Positions 1 to 10,220 of a stretch of 64,000 nt of DNA are shown piece after piece. The stretch covers positions 56,406-120,405 of the forward strand of contig CACJAV010000003.1 of the NCBI GenBank assembly GCA_902591485.1, written 5' to 3'. This DNA is from an uncultured Alphaproteobacteria bacterium (lineage in GTDB: Bacteria > Pseudomonadota > Alphaproteobacteria > HIMB59 > GCA-002718135). Every line of letters starts with the position of its first letter. The stretch's first letter is position 1. Below the pieces are notes generated by a model. It searched no databases. It was not told the origin of the DNA and saw only the letters and a program-made list of their open reading frames with translations. The position numbers were made by a program, and so were the translations under genes.

Positions 1-1
1 T

Positions 2-175
2 ACTACATTTTTAATTGAAATATTTACTTCTGGTATGGATCCACAAAATGCAATTCGTTTACATTTATTAGATAGTGTTCCATATTTTAGATATTTATTA
101 ATGGGGATGGTCTTGCTTCTAATATTACGATACCGTCCTAAAGGTATTATCCCTGAAAAAGTAAGACACTCATAA
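2..175 (+). CDS. Branched-chain amino acid ABC transporter permease, C-terminal fragment (5' end outside window)
   Basis: Open frame from the window edge, ...YFRYLLMGMVLLLILRYRPKGIIPEKVRHS*; the RYRPKGI(I/L)PE tail is typical of LivM-type permeases; adjacent to a LivK-like binding protein. Confidence 0.7.
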   Translation, partial: TTFLIEIFTSGMDPQNAIRLHLLDSVPYFRYLLMGMVLLLILRYRPKGIIPEKVRHS

Positions 176-194
176 CTTCTAATAAAAAAAAGAT

Positions 195-227
195 AAAAAA
201 AACCCAGCTATTAAAGCTGGGTTTTTA
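195..227. terminator. Bidirectional rho-independent terminator
   Basis: aaaaaaacccagct-attaa-agctgggttttt: perfect stem with A/T tracts on both sides, between convergent genes. Confidence 0.85.
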
Positions 228-251
228 AAATAAATAATTTAGTAAAAAATA

Positions 252-1433
252 TTATAGTGCACCTACTGTTACAAAAGTACCACCAGAAACTTCAAGTTCT
301 TTAAAGGCACCAGCTGCATCACCAAATGCGTTAAATTCAACATCAGTTGCACCCTGATAATCAATATCTTTTCCAGCTGCTAACATTTGCAGACCGTAAG
401 CTAATTGACCTGGATTAATAACAATCCCAGGAGCATTTGATACTTTACTAATATTAGATAAGATTGATTTTCTATCAGCTGAACCACCTGCTTGAATTGC
501 AAGTGCAATAATAGCAGCAGCGTCATATGACTCTCCTACGTATGGAGCACTTCCATCCATGCCGTTGGCAGCAGCAAGGTCAGCAAATTTTGCAGAACCT
601 TTTGAAATTGCACCTGGCATTGAACCAAATGAACCTTCAAGATCAGCACCAATATTATCAACGATTGATTGACCAATCATACCATCAGACAGAACAAAAG
701 TATCAAAAGCACCAGAATCAAGAGATGCTTCAATCATTCCTTTTCCACCATCATCAATATAACCAATAACTAGTAAAGCGTCACCACCAGCAGATGCTAA
801 AACACCAACTTCTGATGAATAATCGGCTTTTCCATCTTCATGTGAAGCAGAAGCAGTAATAGTTCCTCCACCTGAAGCAAAAGCAGCTTCAAATACTTCA
901 GCTAATCCTTTTCCATAGTCATTGTTTGTGTAAGTTACAGCAATACTTTCAATACCTCTCTTAAGAGCTAAGTTAGCTAAAACTTTACCACCCATTGCAT
1001 CAGATGGAGCAGTTCTCCAGAACGTTCCATTATCAGCGATCTTACTTAGACCAGGTGAAGTTGCAGAAGGAGATACCATCAAGATACCATTAGGAACTGC
1101 CACGTTAGCATTGATTGCTCCAGTAACACCAGAACAGTCAGCACCCATGATAGCAGATACACCATCAGCAACTAGTTGCTCAGCAGCAGCCGTCGCTGCA
1201 GCAGAATCAACACAAGTTGAGTCAGCCTCAAGTATTGTGAAAGTTTCACCACCAAGAAGATTTCCAGAATTTGAAGCTTCTAGAAATGCCAATTTTGCCC
1301 CATCTCTCATAGCAGGAGTTAGAGATTCAATTGGACCGGTGAAACCTAAAATAATACCAACTTTAATTTCAGCTAAAGCAGCTGTCGAGATAGACGACAA
1401 GCTTATAATAGCTGCAACAAGTAATTTTTTCAT
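252..1433 (-). CDS. Branched-chain amino acid-type ABC transporter substrate-binding protein
   Basis: Signal peptide MKKLLVAAIISLSSISTAALA; periplasmic-binding-protein type I fold sequence (IKVGIILGFTGPIESLTPAMRDGAKLA); strong SD GGAGG. Confidence 0.85.
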   Translation of the reverse strand: MKKLLVAAIISLSSISTAALAEIKVGIILGFTGPIESLTPAMRDGAKLAFLEASNSGNLLGGETFTILEADSTCVDSAAATAAAEQLVADGVSAIMGADCSGVTGAINANVAVPNGILMVSPSATSPGLSKIADNGTFWRTAPSDAMGGKVLANLALKRGIESIAVTYTNNDYGKGLAEVFEAAFASGGGTITASASHEDGKADYSSEVGVLASAGGDALLVIGYIDDGGKGMIEASLDSGAFDTFVLSDGMIGQSIVDNIGADLEGSFGSMPGAISKGSAKFADLAAANGMDGSAPYVGESYDAAAIIALAIQAGGSADRKSILSNISKVSNAPGIVINPGQLAYGLQMLAAGKDIDYQGATDVEFNAFGDAAGAFKELEVSGGTFVTVGAL

Positions 1434-1535
1434 ATTTCCTCCGAGAAATTATTTTTTTTATATAGATCAAATCAATTCTAAGGTACAGAAATCAATGATA
1501 TTTAAATACTTAAAATAGTGACAAAATAGTAAAAT

Positions 1536-2645
1536 ATGGAGAAATTTCACACAAATACTGTTGTTATTGGGGCTGGAGTAGTTGGTTTAGCTGTTGCAAA
1601 AGAAATTAGCTCTAAAGATCCTGAAGTAATTATCCTTGAAAAAGAAGGAAATATTGGGCAAATCACAAGCTCTAGAAACTCAGGGGTTATTCATGCAGGT
1701 ATTTATTATCCATCAGATACTTTAAAGGCTAAATTTTGTGTTGAGGGTAATCGTCTACTTTATGCTTATGCAAAAAAATTTAATGTACCTTTTATAAATA
1801 CCAAAAAAATTATTGTAGCTAGTAATCAATCACAAATAGATGATATTCTGGTTATTAAACAACAAGCAGAATTGAATGGAGTTGAAAATCTAGTGATACT
1901 TGATGAAAAACAAGTTAACAAGTTAGAACCCCTTATTAAATGTGTAGGAGGCTTACTCGTTCCATCCACTGGTATAATTGACCAACATAGCTTAATGCAG
2001 TCTTATCTTGGTGAGTATGAAACTAATGGAGGAATGGTATCTTACAATTCTACAGTAAAAAAAATATCTTTTGTAAATAATAGATTTGAAATTTTAGTTG
2101 TTAATAAAGACATTGAAACAAAAATTATTTGTAATAATTTAATTAATGCAGCTGGAATATTTTCATCTGAAGTAGCTAATTCAATTGAAGGTCTTGATAA
2201 GAAACATGTACCTCAAACTTTTTTAGCAAAAGGTAATTATTTTTCTCTAAATAAAAAATTACCTATTAATCATTTAATATACCCTGTTCCTGAAAAAATA
2301 AGCCTTGGTATTCATTTAACTTTGGAGGTTGATCATTCAATAAAATTTGGACCTGATGCTGAATGGGTTGAAGATCCATACGATTATTCAGTGAATGAAA
2401 GTTTAAAATCAAAATTTGTAAATTCAATAAATAAATATTTACCCGATGTTAATGAAAATATGCTTTCACCATCATATGCTGGTATTCGACCTATAACCAG
2501 TAAGGAAGATAGAGTGAAACGTGATTTTACCATAAGCACAGTAGAAAATCATCAAATAGAAAATCTCATTAATTTATATGGTATAGAGTCGCCAGGATTA
2601 ACTTCATCTTTAGCAATAGCTAAATATGTTGTGGAAAGACTATAA
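1536..2645 (+). CDS. FAD-dependent oxidoreductase, L-2-hydroxyglutarate oxidase/dehydrogenase-like
   Basis: N-terminal Rossmann VVIGAGVVGLAVAKEIS; SSRNSGVIHAGIYYPSDTLKAKFCVEGN is typical of the LhgO/L2HGDH family. Confidence 0.75.
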   Translation: MEKFHTNTVVIGAGVVGLAVAKEISSKDPEVIILEKEGNIGQITSSRNSGVIHAGIYYPSDTLKAKFCVEGNRLLYAYAKKFNVPFINTKKIIVASNQSQIDDILVIKQQAELNGVENLVILDEKQVNKLEPLIKCVGGLLVPSTGIIDQHSLMQSYLGEYETNGGMVSYNSTVKKISFVNNRFEILVVNKDIETKIICNNLINAAGIFSSEVANSIEGLDKKHVPQTFLAKGNYFSLNKKLPINHLIYPVPEKISLGIHLTLEVDHSIKFGPDAEWVEDPYDYSVNESLKSKFVNSINKYLPDVNENMLSPSYAGIRPITSKEDRVKRDFTISTVENHQIENLINLYGIESPGLTSSLAIAKYVVERL

Positions 2646-3626
2646 ATGACAATTGGTATTCTAGGTGGTGGCGTTTGGGGAAGTGCTCTTGCAAAGCTTT
2701 TTAGCGATCAAGAAGTTTTAATCTATACTAGAGATAAAAAAGGGATGGATTCTATTAATGAACATCATTTTAATCCTAAGTTAAAGTATGCTGTTTTTAA
2801 TGATAATGTTAGAGCTACTGATGATTTAGAAGAAATTACAAATAAAAATTTAATTTTCATTGCACTCCCTAGTCAGAATATTCGTGAAGTTTTATCAAAA
2901 TCTTATTTTAAAAATTTAGAGTCTGATATTGTTATTGCATCAAAAGGTATTGAAATTTCTTCATCAATGTTTTTATCAAATGTCGTTGATAGTTTAATTA
3001 AACCTAAATCTCTTAGTATTTTATCAGGACCTTGTTTTTCAGACGAGGTTGCTCAAGATTTACCAACAGCAGCAACATTTGCTTCTTCCAATTCTTTTAT
3101 TTTTGATACTATTTCAGGCATGTTAAAGAATAAAAAATTTCGCATTTATTATTCAAATGATGTAATTGGTTGTCAAATTGGTGGAGCATTAAAAAATATC
3201 TATGCTATTGCTGCTGGAATTTCAGATGGTTTAAATTTAGGAGAAAATGCAAGAAGTGCGCTTATTACTCGTTCTTTTGTAGAAATATCTAGGTTTGCTA
3301 TGTTTTTTAAATCAAAAAAAGAGACAATTTTTGGTTTATCTGGATTAGGTGATTTGATGCTAACTTGTAATTCATCTAAATCAAGAAACACTAATTTTGG
3401 AATTAAAATAGCAAATATTAAACACAAAAATTTTGAAAAAGAGCTTGATAAAAATGCAATTACTGAAGGATATTATACAGCAAAAGCAGCTAAAAAAATT
3501 GCTTCAGAAAATAATATAGAAATGCCAATTTTACAGTCTGTTTTTAATATTCTCTATAATGGATTTGATATAGAAGACGAAATTAATAAATTAATGTCAA
3601 GACCACTAACAATAGAAAATATTTAA
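2646..3626 (+). CDS. gpsA: NAD(P)H-dependent glycerol-3-phosphate dehydrogenase
   Basis: GILGGGVWGSALAKLF, GGALKNIYAIAAGISDGLNLGENARSALITR, GLSGLGDLMLTC motifs. Confidence 0.88.
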   Translation: MTIGILGGGVWGSALAKLFSDQEVLIYTRDKKGMDSINEHHFNPKLKYAVFNDNVRATDDLEEITNKNLIFIALPSQNIREVLSKSYFKNLESDIVIASKGIEISSSMFLSNVVDSLIKPKSLSILSGPCFSDEVAQDLPTAATFASSNSFIFDTISGMLKNKKFRIYYSNDVIGCQIGGALKNIYAIAAGISDGLNLGENARSALITRSFVEISRFAMFFKSKKETIFGLSGLGDLMLTCNSSKSRNTNFGIKIANIKHKNFEKELDKNAITEGYYTAKAAKKIASENNIEMPILQSVFNILYNGFDIEDEINKLMSRPLTIENI

Positions 3627-3633
3627 AAAAGAT

Positions 3634-4560
3634 ATGAACCTAGATACTGATTTAGTAAGTAATATTCGTATTAATCTCAGTGCTATTGAGAGAAGAACAT
3701 CTACATTAACCAAAAGACGTTCTGTAAAAAAAGAATATCAAGCTGCATGGTTATTAAAAGCAATTTCATTAATTGATTTAACAACGTTAAGTGGCGATGA
3801 TACGGCTGGAAAAGTAGAGCGCTTATGTGAAAAAGCTAAAAGACCGATCTCTCTCGATTTGCTTCATCTTTTAGGATTGAGTCAAGGAGATATTCAAGTT
3901 GGCGCTGTTTGTGTTTATCATCATCTAATCAAAGAAGCTAAAAAAAATCTTCCAAAAAATATTCCCGTAGCGGCAGTTTCAACTGGTTTTCCTGCTGGAC
4001 TTTCATCTTTTAAAACGAGGAAACTTGAAATTACAGAATCTATTAAAAATGGTGCTGATGAAATTGATATCGTTATTAATAGAGGTTTTGTTCTGCAAAA
4101 TAATTGGAAAAAATTATATGAAGAAGTAAGAGAATTTAAAAAAGCTGCAAAAAACAAACATATTAAAGCAATACTTGGAGTGGGGGATTTGGAGACACTC
4201 AGAAATGTTGCAAAAGCATCTATGGTTTGTATGATGGCAGGGGCTGATTTCATTAAAACTTCTACAGGGAAAGAGTCTATAAATGCCAACCTCAACAATA
4301 GTCTTGTTATGCTTCGTATGATAAGGCATTTTTATCAAATGACAGGTAAAAAAATTGGTTTTAAGCCAGCTGGCGGTATTTCTACAGCCAAAACTGTTAT
4401 AGAGTTTTTAATTTTAGTTATGGAAGAGTTAGATCATGATTGGATCAATCCAAAATATCTTCGTATTGGAGCTTCTAGTCTACTTATTGATATTGAGAGA
4501 CAACTCTATCACTTTGCTTTAGGAAGATATGCAAATAAAGAAAAATTAGCGATTGGGTAA
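3634..4560 (+). CDS. deoC: Deoxyribose-phosphate aldolase
   Basis: TIM-barrel motifs FPAGLSSFKTRKLEI, GADEIDIVINRGF, GADFIKTSTGK (Schiff-base Lys), KPAGGI. Confidence 0.88.
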   Translation: MNLDTDLVSNIRINLSAIERRTSTLTKRRSVKKEYQAAWLLKAISLIDLTTLSGDDTAGKVERLCEKAKRPISLDLLHLLGLSQGDIQVGAVCVYHHLIKEAKKNLPKNIPVAAVSTGFPAGLSSFKTRKLEITESIKNGADEIDIVINRGFVLQNNWKKLYEEVREFKKAAKNKHIKAILGVGDLETLRNVAKASMVCMMAGADFIKTSTGKESINANLNNSLVMLRMIRHFYQMTGKKIGFKPAGGISTAKTVIEFLILVMEELDHDWINPKYLRIGASSLLIDIERQLYHFALGRYANKEKLAIG

Positions 4561-6920
4561 TGAGCAAAATTATACAAAATTTTAAAAACATTACATACGG
4601 TCCTGCCCCTGAAGACAGCAAGGATGTGATGTCATGGATCAATTCTCTCAATCATCCAAACCTTTTATTCATTAATGGGAAATGGATTAAATCGAAATCA
4701 TCTAAGAAAATACAGGTAATAAATCCAGCAACTAATAAAAAATTAACAACACTAGCTGTTTCCAATAAAAGTGATGTCAATGAAGCAGTCGGTGCAGCTA
4801 AAAAGGCATTTGCCTCTTGGTCTAAAACTTCATCAGACACGCGCGCTAAATATTTATATGCGCTAGCAAGATTAATTCAAAAACATTCTCGGTTTTTGTC
4901 TGTGCTAGAAACTATTGATAATGGAAAACCAATAAGAGAGACGAGGGATATTGATATTCCATTAGTAGCTAGACACTTTTATTATCATGCAGGTTGGGCG
5001 AAAAAAATTGATACTAATAAACAAAAACCAATTGGTGTAATTGGTCAAATTATTCCTTGGAATTTTCCTCTACTGATGCTGGCATGGAAAATTGCACCTG
5101 CAATTGCTGCTGGTAATACTGTTGTTTTAAAACCAGCAGAATTCACTTCTTTAACTGCTCTTTACTTTGCTGAACTATGCCAAAAAGCGAGACTACCCAA
5201 AGGTGTTATTAATATTATTACAGGAGATGGCAGCACAGGTGAGATTATTACCTCTCATCAAGATACAAAAAAAATTGCTTTCACTGGTTCTACTGAAGTT
5301 GGGAAAAAAATAATTCAATCTTCTGCAGAGCAAGAAAAAAAATTAACAATGGAGTTAGGGGGTAAATCACCCTTTATTGTTTTTGAAGATGCTGATCTTG
5401 ATAGTGCTGTGGAAGGAGTAGTTGATGCGATTTGGTTTAATCAAGGTCAAGTATGCTGTGCAGGTTCACGATTATTAGTTCAAGAAAGTGTAGAAAAATT
5501 ATTTATTAAAAAATTAAAAGCCCGTATGGAAAAATTACGTGTTGGAAATCCATTGGATAAATCGATTGATATTGGTGCGATTGTAGCGCCAGTACAATTA
5601 AAAAAAATTCAATCAATTGTAAAAAAGGGAGAGAAGGAAGGCTCTAAGCTATGGCAACCTAGTTGGGCTTGTCCAACAGATGGTTTGTTTTATCCACCTT
5701 CAATTTTTACCAATGTTTCCCCATCTTCTTTTATAGCGCAAGTTGAAATTTTTGGACCTGTGTTATCTGTTCTTAATTTCAGAACTCCTAGTGAAGCAGT
5801 GAGTATAGCAAATAATACCCCGTATGGTTTAGCCGCAAGTATTTGGTCAGAAAATATTAATCTTGCACTTGATATTGCACCTAAAATAAAAGCCGGAGTA
5901 ATATGGATTAACTCGACAAATTTATTTGATGCTGCATGTGGATTTGGTGGATACAAAGAAAGCGGATTTGGAAGAGAAGGAGGTTTAGAGGGTATAAGAG
6001 CCTACCAAGACAAAACACTACCTGAAGCTCCTAAAACTGCAATAAAAATAAATAAGAATAAAGTTGTACTTCCTTCAATAGATACAACTCCTAAGTTGTA
6101 TGTTGGAGGTAAACAAAAAAGACCCGACAGTGGTTACTCTTTTAATCAGATGTCGGCACAAAAAGAATTTATTTGTGACATTGCCAGAGCAAATAGAAAA
6201 GATGTTAGAGATGCAGTTGAAGCTGCATCAAAATCTAAAATAGGAATTTTAAATAATTTCAATCGTTCTCAAATTTTATTTTATTTAGCTGAAAATTTAT
6301 CACAGCGAAAAGAAACATTTGTAAATTTATTAATGAGTATTACAGGTGTAAATAAAATTACTGCATTAAAAGAATTTGAGCAATCTTGTGAAAGAATTTT
6401 TTATTATGCCTCTATGGCTGATAAGTTTGAGGGTAATATTCACAACCCTCCAATGAGAGGTTTAACATTAGCGGTAAAAGAACCAATTGGTATTATTGCT
6501 AGTTTGATGTGCGAATATAAACCTTTACTTAGCTTAACAACAACCATTTCTTCTTTATTTGCAAATGGTAATGCAAGTCTGATTGTGCCATCAGAAAAAA
6601 CATCATTAATAGCAACATCATTATATCAAGTTTTTGAGACATCAGATATTCCAGCAGGGTCAATCAATATACTAACATCGAGAAATAATGAACTTAATAC
6701 AACCTTAGCACAACATGAGAACATTGATGGTATTTGGTCATTTTCTAATAGTTCTAGTATAAGGTCAGATATAATAAAGGATACGGTTTTTAATCTTAAA
6801 AGATACTGGTGCCCTAAAAATAATCGTATTGACTGGTCAAATGAGTCTGAAGAGTTTTTAAATGCATTTCTTCATGAGAGTTCACAAGTAAAAAATATTT
6901 GGATACCTTACGGAGAGTAA
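4560..6920 (+). CDS. Aldehyde dehydrogenase with a second, degenerate/truncated ALDH domain (ALDH16-like)
   Basis: N-terminal domain has TMELGGKSPFIVFEDAD and FNQGQVCCAGSR (catalytic Glu and Cys); a second ALDH-like domain begins near KLYVGGKQKRPDSGYSFNQ. Confidence 0.8.
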   Translation: MSKIIQNFKNITYGPAPEDSKDVMSWINSLNHPNLLFINGKWIKSKSSKKIQVINPATNKKLTTLAVSNKSDVNEAVGAAKKAFASWSKTSSDTRAKYLYALARLIQKHSRFLSVLETIDNGKPIRETRDIDIPLVARHFYYHAGWAKKIDTNKQKPIGVIGQIIPWNFPLLMLAWKIAPAIAAGNTVVLKPAEFTSLTALYFAELCQKARLPKGVINIITGDGSTGEIITSHQDTKKIAFTGSTEVGKKIIQSSAEQEKKLTMELGGKSPFIVFEDADLDSAVEGVVDAIWFNQGQVCCAGSRLLVQESVEKLFIKKLKARMEKLRVGNPLDKSIDIGAIVAPVQLKKIQSIVKKGEKEGSKLWQPSWACPTDGLFYPPSIFTNVSPSSFIAQVEIFGPVLSVLNFRTPSEAVSIANNTPYGLAASIWSENINLALDIAPKIKAGVIWINSTNLFDAACGFGGYKESGFGREGGLEGIRAYQDKTLPEAPKTAIKINKNKVVLPSIDTTPKLYVGGKQKRPDSGYSFNQMSAQKEFICDIARANRKDVRDAVEAASKSKIGILNNFNRSQILFYLAENLSQRKETFVNLLMSITGVNKITALKEFEQSCERIFYYASMADKFEGNIHNPPMRGLTLAVKEPIGIIASLMCEYKPLLSLTTTISSLFANGNASLIVPSEKTSLIATSLYQVFETSDIPAGSINILTSRNNELNTTLAQHENIDGIWSFSNSSSIRSDIIKDTVFNLKRYWCPKNNRIDWSNESEEFLNAFLHESSQVKNIWIPYGE

Positions 6921-7013
6921 ATCTATTTTAAAAAATAAAAGTATATAAAAATTTTTTATATAATTCCTGTTTTATAATGCTATAATTTTTTATTTAAACA
7001 AAAGAGGTTCAAA

Positions 7014-7466
7014 ATGTTAATTAATGTTAATCCTTTAATCAGTCCTGAAATTTTATCACTTATCAGGTCAATGGGTCATGGTGATAAATTTGTATTGAGT
7101 GATGCCAATTTTCCATCCTATTCACAGGGCAATAAAATATTTCGTATGGACGGACTAAATGTTCCTCAAGCTGCTGCAGCTTTACTTACGCACTTTCCAC
7201 TGGATAGCTTTATTCCTTATTCTGTTCAAAGAATGGAAGTGGATGGTCAACCTGATGAAATTAATGAAGTGCAAAAAGAGTTAATTGATACTGTAAAAAA
7301 AGTATCTGGAGATAATTGGAAAGTTGGTTCAATAGAAAGACAGCAATTTTATGTTGAAGCAAAAAAAACTACAGCTGTGATCACTACAAGTGAAACAAGA
7401 CCTTATGGTTGTTTTATTTTCACTAAAGGTGTTTTAAAACCTGATGGAACTGTCTGGATTGTCTAA
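7014..7466 (+). CDS. RbsD/FucU-family sugar mutarotase
   Basis: SPEILSLIRSMGHGDKFVLSDANFPSYS motif; C-terminal ETRPYGCFIFTKGV. Confidence 0.85.
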   Translation: MLINVNPLISPEILSLIRSMGHGDKFVLSDANFPSYSQGNKIFRMDGLNVPQAAAALLTHFPLDSFIPYSVQRMEVDGQPDEINEVQKELIDTVKKVSGDNWKVGSIERQQFYVEAKKTTAVITTSETRPYGCFIFTKGVLKPDGTVWIV

Positions 7467-7468
7467 AA

Positions 7469-8395
7469 TTGCGTGAAAAAAATAAATTAAATTCTGAAGA
7501 TATTGCTTTAGGCATTAGGAGAAGAGTATTTGAGCATTGTATAAAAAATAATGGTGCTTATCTGAGTCAAGCGTGTTCTTCCGCGGAACAACTTGCTTGG
7601 TTGTATAACGAAGCATTAAATATTGGTGACTCAATTATGCCGTCCATTCCAGAGACTTTTTCTGGCGTCCCTCATATTAATAATAAAAATTATAAAACTG
7701 GAGCAGGTTATAATGGGCCCATTTCATCAGAATATGATAGGTTTATATTTGCTCCAGCCCATTATGCTCTTGTAGCTTATGCAACTTTAATTGAAGTGGG
7801 ACGAATGGCTCCTGAAGGTTTATCAATGTTTAATCAGGATGGGTCGTCAGTTGAAATTATTGGAGCAGAACATTCACCAGGTATGGAAATGCATAATGGC
7901 ACTTTGGGTATTGGGTTATCAACTGCAGCAGGCATAGCTTATGGAAGAAAATTAAATAAAGACTCCGGAGATACTTGCGTATTTATGTCTGATGGAGAGC
8001 TTCAAGAAGGGCAAATATGGGAGGCACTTCAAGTCAGTGTTTACTATAAGCTTGATAACCTCTGGGCAATCGTTGATGTTAATGAGCAACAAGTTGACGG
8101 GGCTATGAGTGATGTTTTGGATATAGGGAATATTCAAAAAAAAATAAATTCTTTTGGAGCAAAATGTATTGAAATAGATGGTCATGATATTGAGGCCATG
8201 AGACAAGCAAAAAATGAAAAGCATAAAGATCAACCTCTCATTATTCTTGCAAGAACTTCTCCTTACAAAGGTATGCAATATTTGAAAAAAAGATTCCCAA
8301 GATTGCATTATGTAAGATTTAAATCTGAAGAAGAGAGAAGTAAAATGAATTTAGAAATCTCAAAAGAATTAGGCATAGATCCAATAAAGTACTAA
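7469..8395 (+). CDS. Transketolase, N-terminal (ThDP-binding) subunit
   Basis: GAEHSPGMEMHNGTLGIGLSTAAGIAYG and FMSDGELQEGQIWEAL...VDVNEQQVDG; TTG start. Confidence 0.85.
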   Translation: MREKNKLNSEDIALGIRRRVFEHCIKNNGAYLSQACSSAEQLAWLYNEALNIGDSIMPSIPETFSGVPHINNKNYKTGAGYNGPISSEYDRFIFAPAHYALVAYATLIEVGRMAPEGLSMFNQDGSSVEIIGAEHSPGMEMHNGTLGIGLSTAAGIAYGRKLNKDSGDTCVFMSDGELQEGQIWEALQVSVYYKLDNLWAIVDVNEQQVDGAMSDVLDIGNIQKKINSFGAKCIEIDGHDIEAMRQAKNEKHKDQPLIILARTSPYKGMQYLKKRFPRLHYVRFKSEEERSKMNLEISKELGIDPIKY

Positions 8396-8396
8396 A

Positions 8397-9401
8397 ATGA
8401 TTGAAATAGTAAATAAACCATACAGTTATACATTCAAAAACTACGCATCTAAAAATAAAAAAATATTATGTTTATCTGGAGATCTTACATCTTCTTGTGA
8501 AGTAGATTCTTTTAGAGATGAATTTCCAAATCAATTTGTTTCTATGGGTATGGCTGAACAAAATATGATGAGTTTTGCTGGTGGATTATCAATGAGTGGT
8601 TTTATCCCTTTCATCCACACCTTTGGGGTTTTTACATACCGTAGACCATATGATCAACTGCTTGCATCTATTGCCTATCCTAGAAGAAAAATACGTATTA
8701 TGGGTTTTCTGCCTGGGATAACAACACCAGCAGGAATGACCCATCAAGCTATAGAAGATATTTCAATCATGAGAACAATACCTAACATGACCGTGATAGA
8801 AACTGGTGATGCAACAGAAGTGGAGAGTATATGTGAAGTAGCAGATAAAGTAGATGGTCCTGTTTATTGCAGAATGTTAAGAGGAAGTGTTCCTAGACTT
8901 TTTGATACGCCTCTCAAATTAAGTGACATTAGGGTTTTAAATTCTGGAACAGATATTTTATTGATAACATCAGGTATTTGTACTGAAGAAGCATTAAGAG
9001 CAAGAGCGGCATTAGTTAATGCAGGAATTTCAATTTTACATCTTCACGTGCATACATTTAAACCTTTTAATGAAGAAAAAATTTTAGATTTATTAACTAA
9101 TGTAAAATTAGGAGTAATTACGATGGAGAATCATTTAGTTAATGGTGGTCTTGGTACAATGATTTCTGAAATAATATCAAAAAATGGTTTGCCAAAAAAA
9201 TTAATCAAACTTGGGTTAAAAGACACATTTGCTCATGGAGGATCTAAACAATATTTAACCAAATACTACGGTTTTGATGCATACGCATTGATTAAATCTA
9301 TAGAAAAATTTATAGGACAAGAGTTAAATATTTTAGAAGAAGATTTAGAGACTGCGCGAATTGAAAACGTACACTCTCTGTCTAAAGCTGAGGCACTGTA
9401 A
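8397..9401 (+). CDS. Transketolase, C-terminal (pyrimidine-binding) subunit
   Basis: FVSMGMAEQNMMSFAGGLSMSGFIPFIHTF; partner of the upstream gene. Confidence 0.85.
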   Translation: MIEIVNKPYSYTFKNYASKNKKILCLSGDLTSSCEVDSFRDEFPNQFVSMGMAEQNMMSFAGGLSMSGFIPFIHTFGVFTYRRPYDQLLASIAYPRRKIRIMGFLPGITTPAGMTHQAIEDISIMRTIPNMTVIETGDATEVESICEVADKVDGPVYCRMLRGSVPRLFDTPLKLSDIRVLNSGTDILLITSGICTEEALRARAALVNAGISILHLHVHTFKPFNEEKILDLLTNVKLGVITMENHLVNGGLGTMISEIISKNGLPKKLIKLGLKDTFAHGGSKQYLTKYYGFDAYALIKSIEKFIGQELNILEEDLETARIENVHSLSKAEAL

Positions 9402-9404
9402 ATA

Positions 9405-10220
9405 ATGAAAAAAAATTTTTATAAATTATTTAAAACAAAAAAACCAATTATAGCAATGGTTCATTTCCCAGCGTTGCCAGGATCCCCATTATATGATGAG
9501 AAAAAGGGACTAAAATATATTTTAAATTCTATTCAAGCTGATGTTAAACATTTACAAAATGCTGGTGTTGACGCCATTATGTTTGGCAATGAAAATGATA
9601 GACCTTATGAATTAAAAGTGAATCGATCTAGCTTATCCACTATGGCTTATATGATAGGAAGAGTAGCTGAAAAGATCAATATTCCTTTTGGAGTTAATGT
9701 TCTTTGGGATCCTATCAGTACTATTGCACTGGCGGCCTCTACTAATGCTAATTTTGTTCGGGAAATATTTACTGGTACTTATGCCTCCGATATGGGAAAT
9801 TGGAGCCCCGACGCTGGTAAAGCTATGCGCTATAGAAATTCATTAGGTCGAAAAGATTTACAAATGTTCTATAACATTTCAGCAGAGTTTGCATATTCAT
9901 TAGACAGAAGAACAATAGCGGAAAGAGCAGAAAGTACAGTTTTTTCTTCAATTCCCGATGCAATACTAGTATCTGGCCAAATAACAGGTCAATCAGCCAA
10001 ATTAGATGAAATAAAAGCGGTAAGTAAAATAATTCCTAATACACCTGTGCTAGCAAATACTGGAGTAAATTATAATAATGTTGAAGAAATTCTTAAGACA
10101 ACTGATGGAGTGATTATCGGCTCTTCACTAAAAGTCAATGGTGATACATGGAAAAACGTTGATCCAAAAAGAGCAAAAAAATTTATGAACAAAGTTAAGT
10201 CTATTAGAAAAAATGCCTAG
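9405..10220 (+). CDS. BtpA/SgcQ family TIM-barrel protein
   Basis: IAMVHFPALPGSPLYDEKKG, GVDAIMFGNENDRPY, VLANTGVNYNNVEEIL motifs. Confidence 0.8.
   Translation: MKKNFYKLFKTKKPIIAMVHFPALPGSPLYDEKKGLKYILNSIQADVKHLQNAGVDAIMFGNENDRPYELKVNRSSLSTMAYMIGRVAEKINIPFGVNVLWDPISTIALAASTNANFVREIFTGTYASDMGNWSPDAGKAMRYRNSLGRKDLQMFYNISAEFAYSLDRRTIAERAESTVFSSIPDAILVSGQITGQSAKLDEIKAVSKIIPNTPVLANTGVNYNNVEEILKTTDGVIIGSSLKVNGDTWKNVDPKRAKKFMNKVKSIRKNA

Noticed and set aside
1111-1518. Plus-strand ORF of 135 aa (and 527..769, 80 aa)
   Set aside because: Antisense to the well-supported LivK-like gene; low-complexity translation typical of shadow ORFs
3921-4338. Minus-strand ORFs 3921..4298 and 4114..4338
   Set aside because: Shadow ORFs inside deoC with no recognisable domain or start context
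6942-6962. AT-rich inverted repeat TATATAAAAA-t-TTTTTATATA before the RbsD/FucU gene
   Set aside because: Pure A/T run in an AT-rich intergenic region with no GC in the stem; chance is likely
7952-8308. Minus-strand 118-aa ORF
   Set aside because: Antisense to the transketolase N subunit; Cys/Ile/Phe-rich shadow translation
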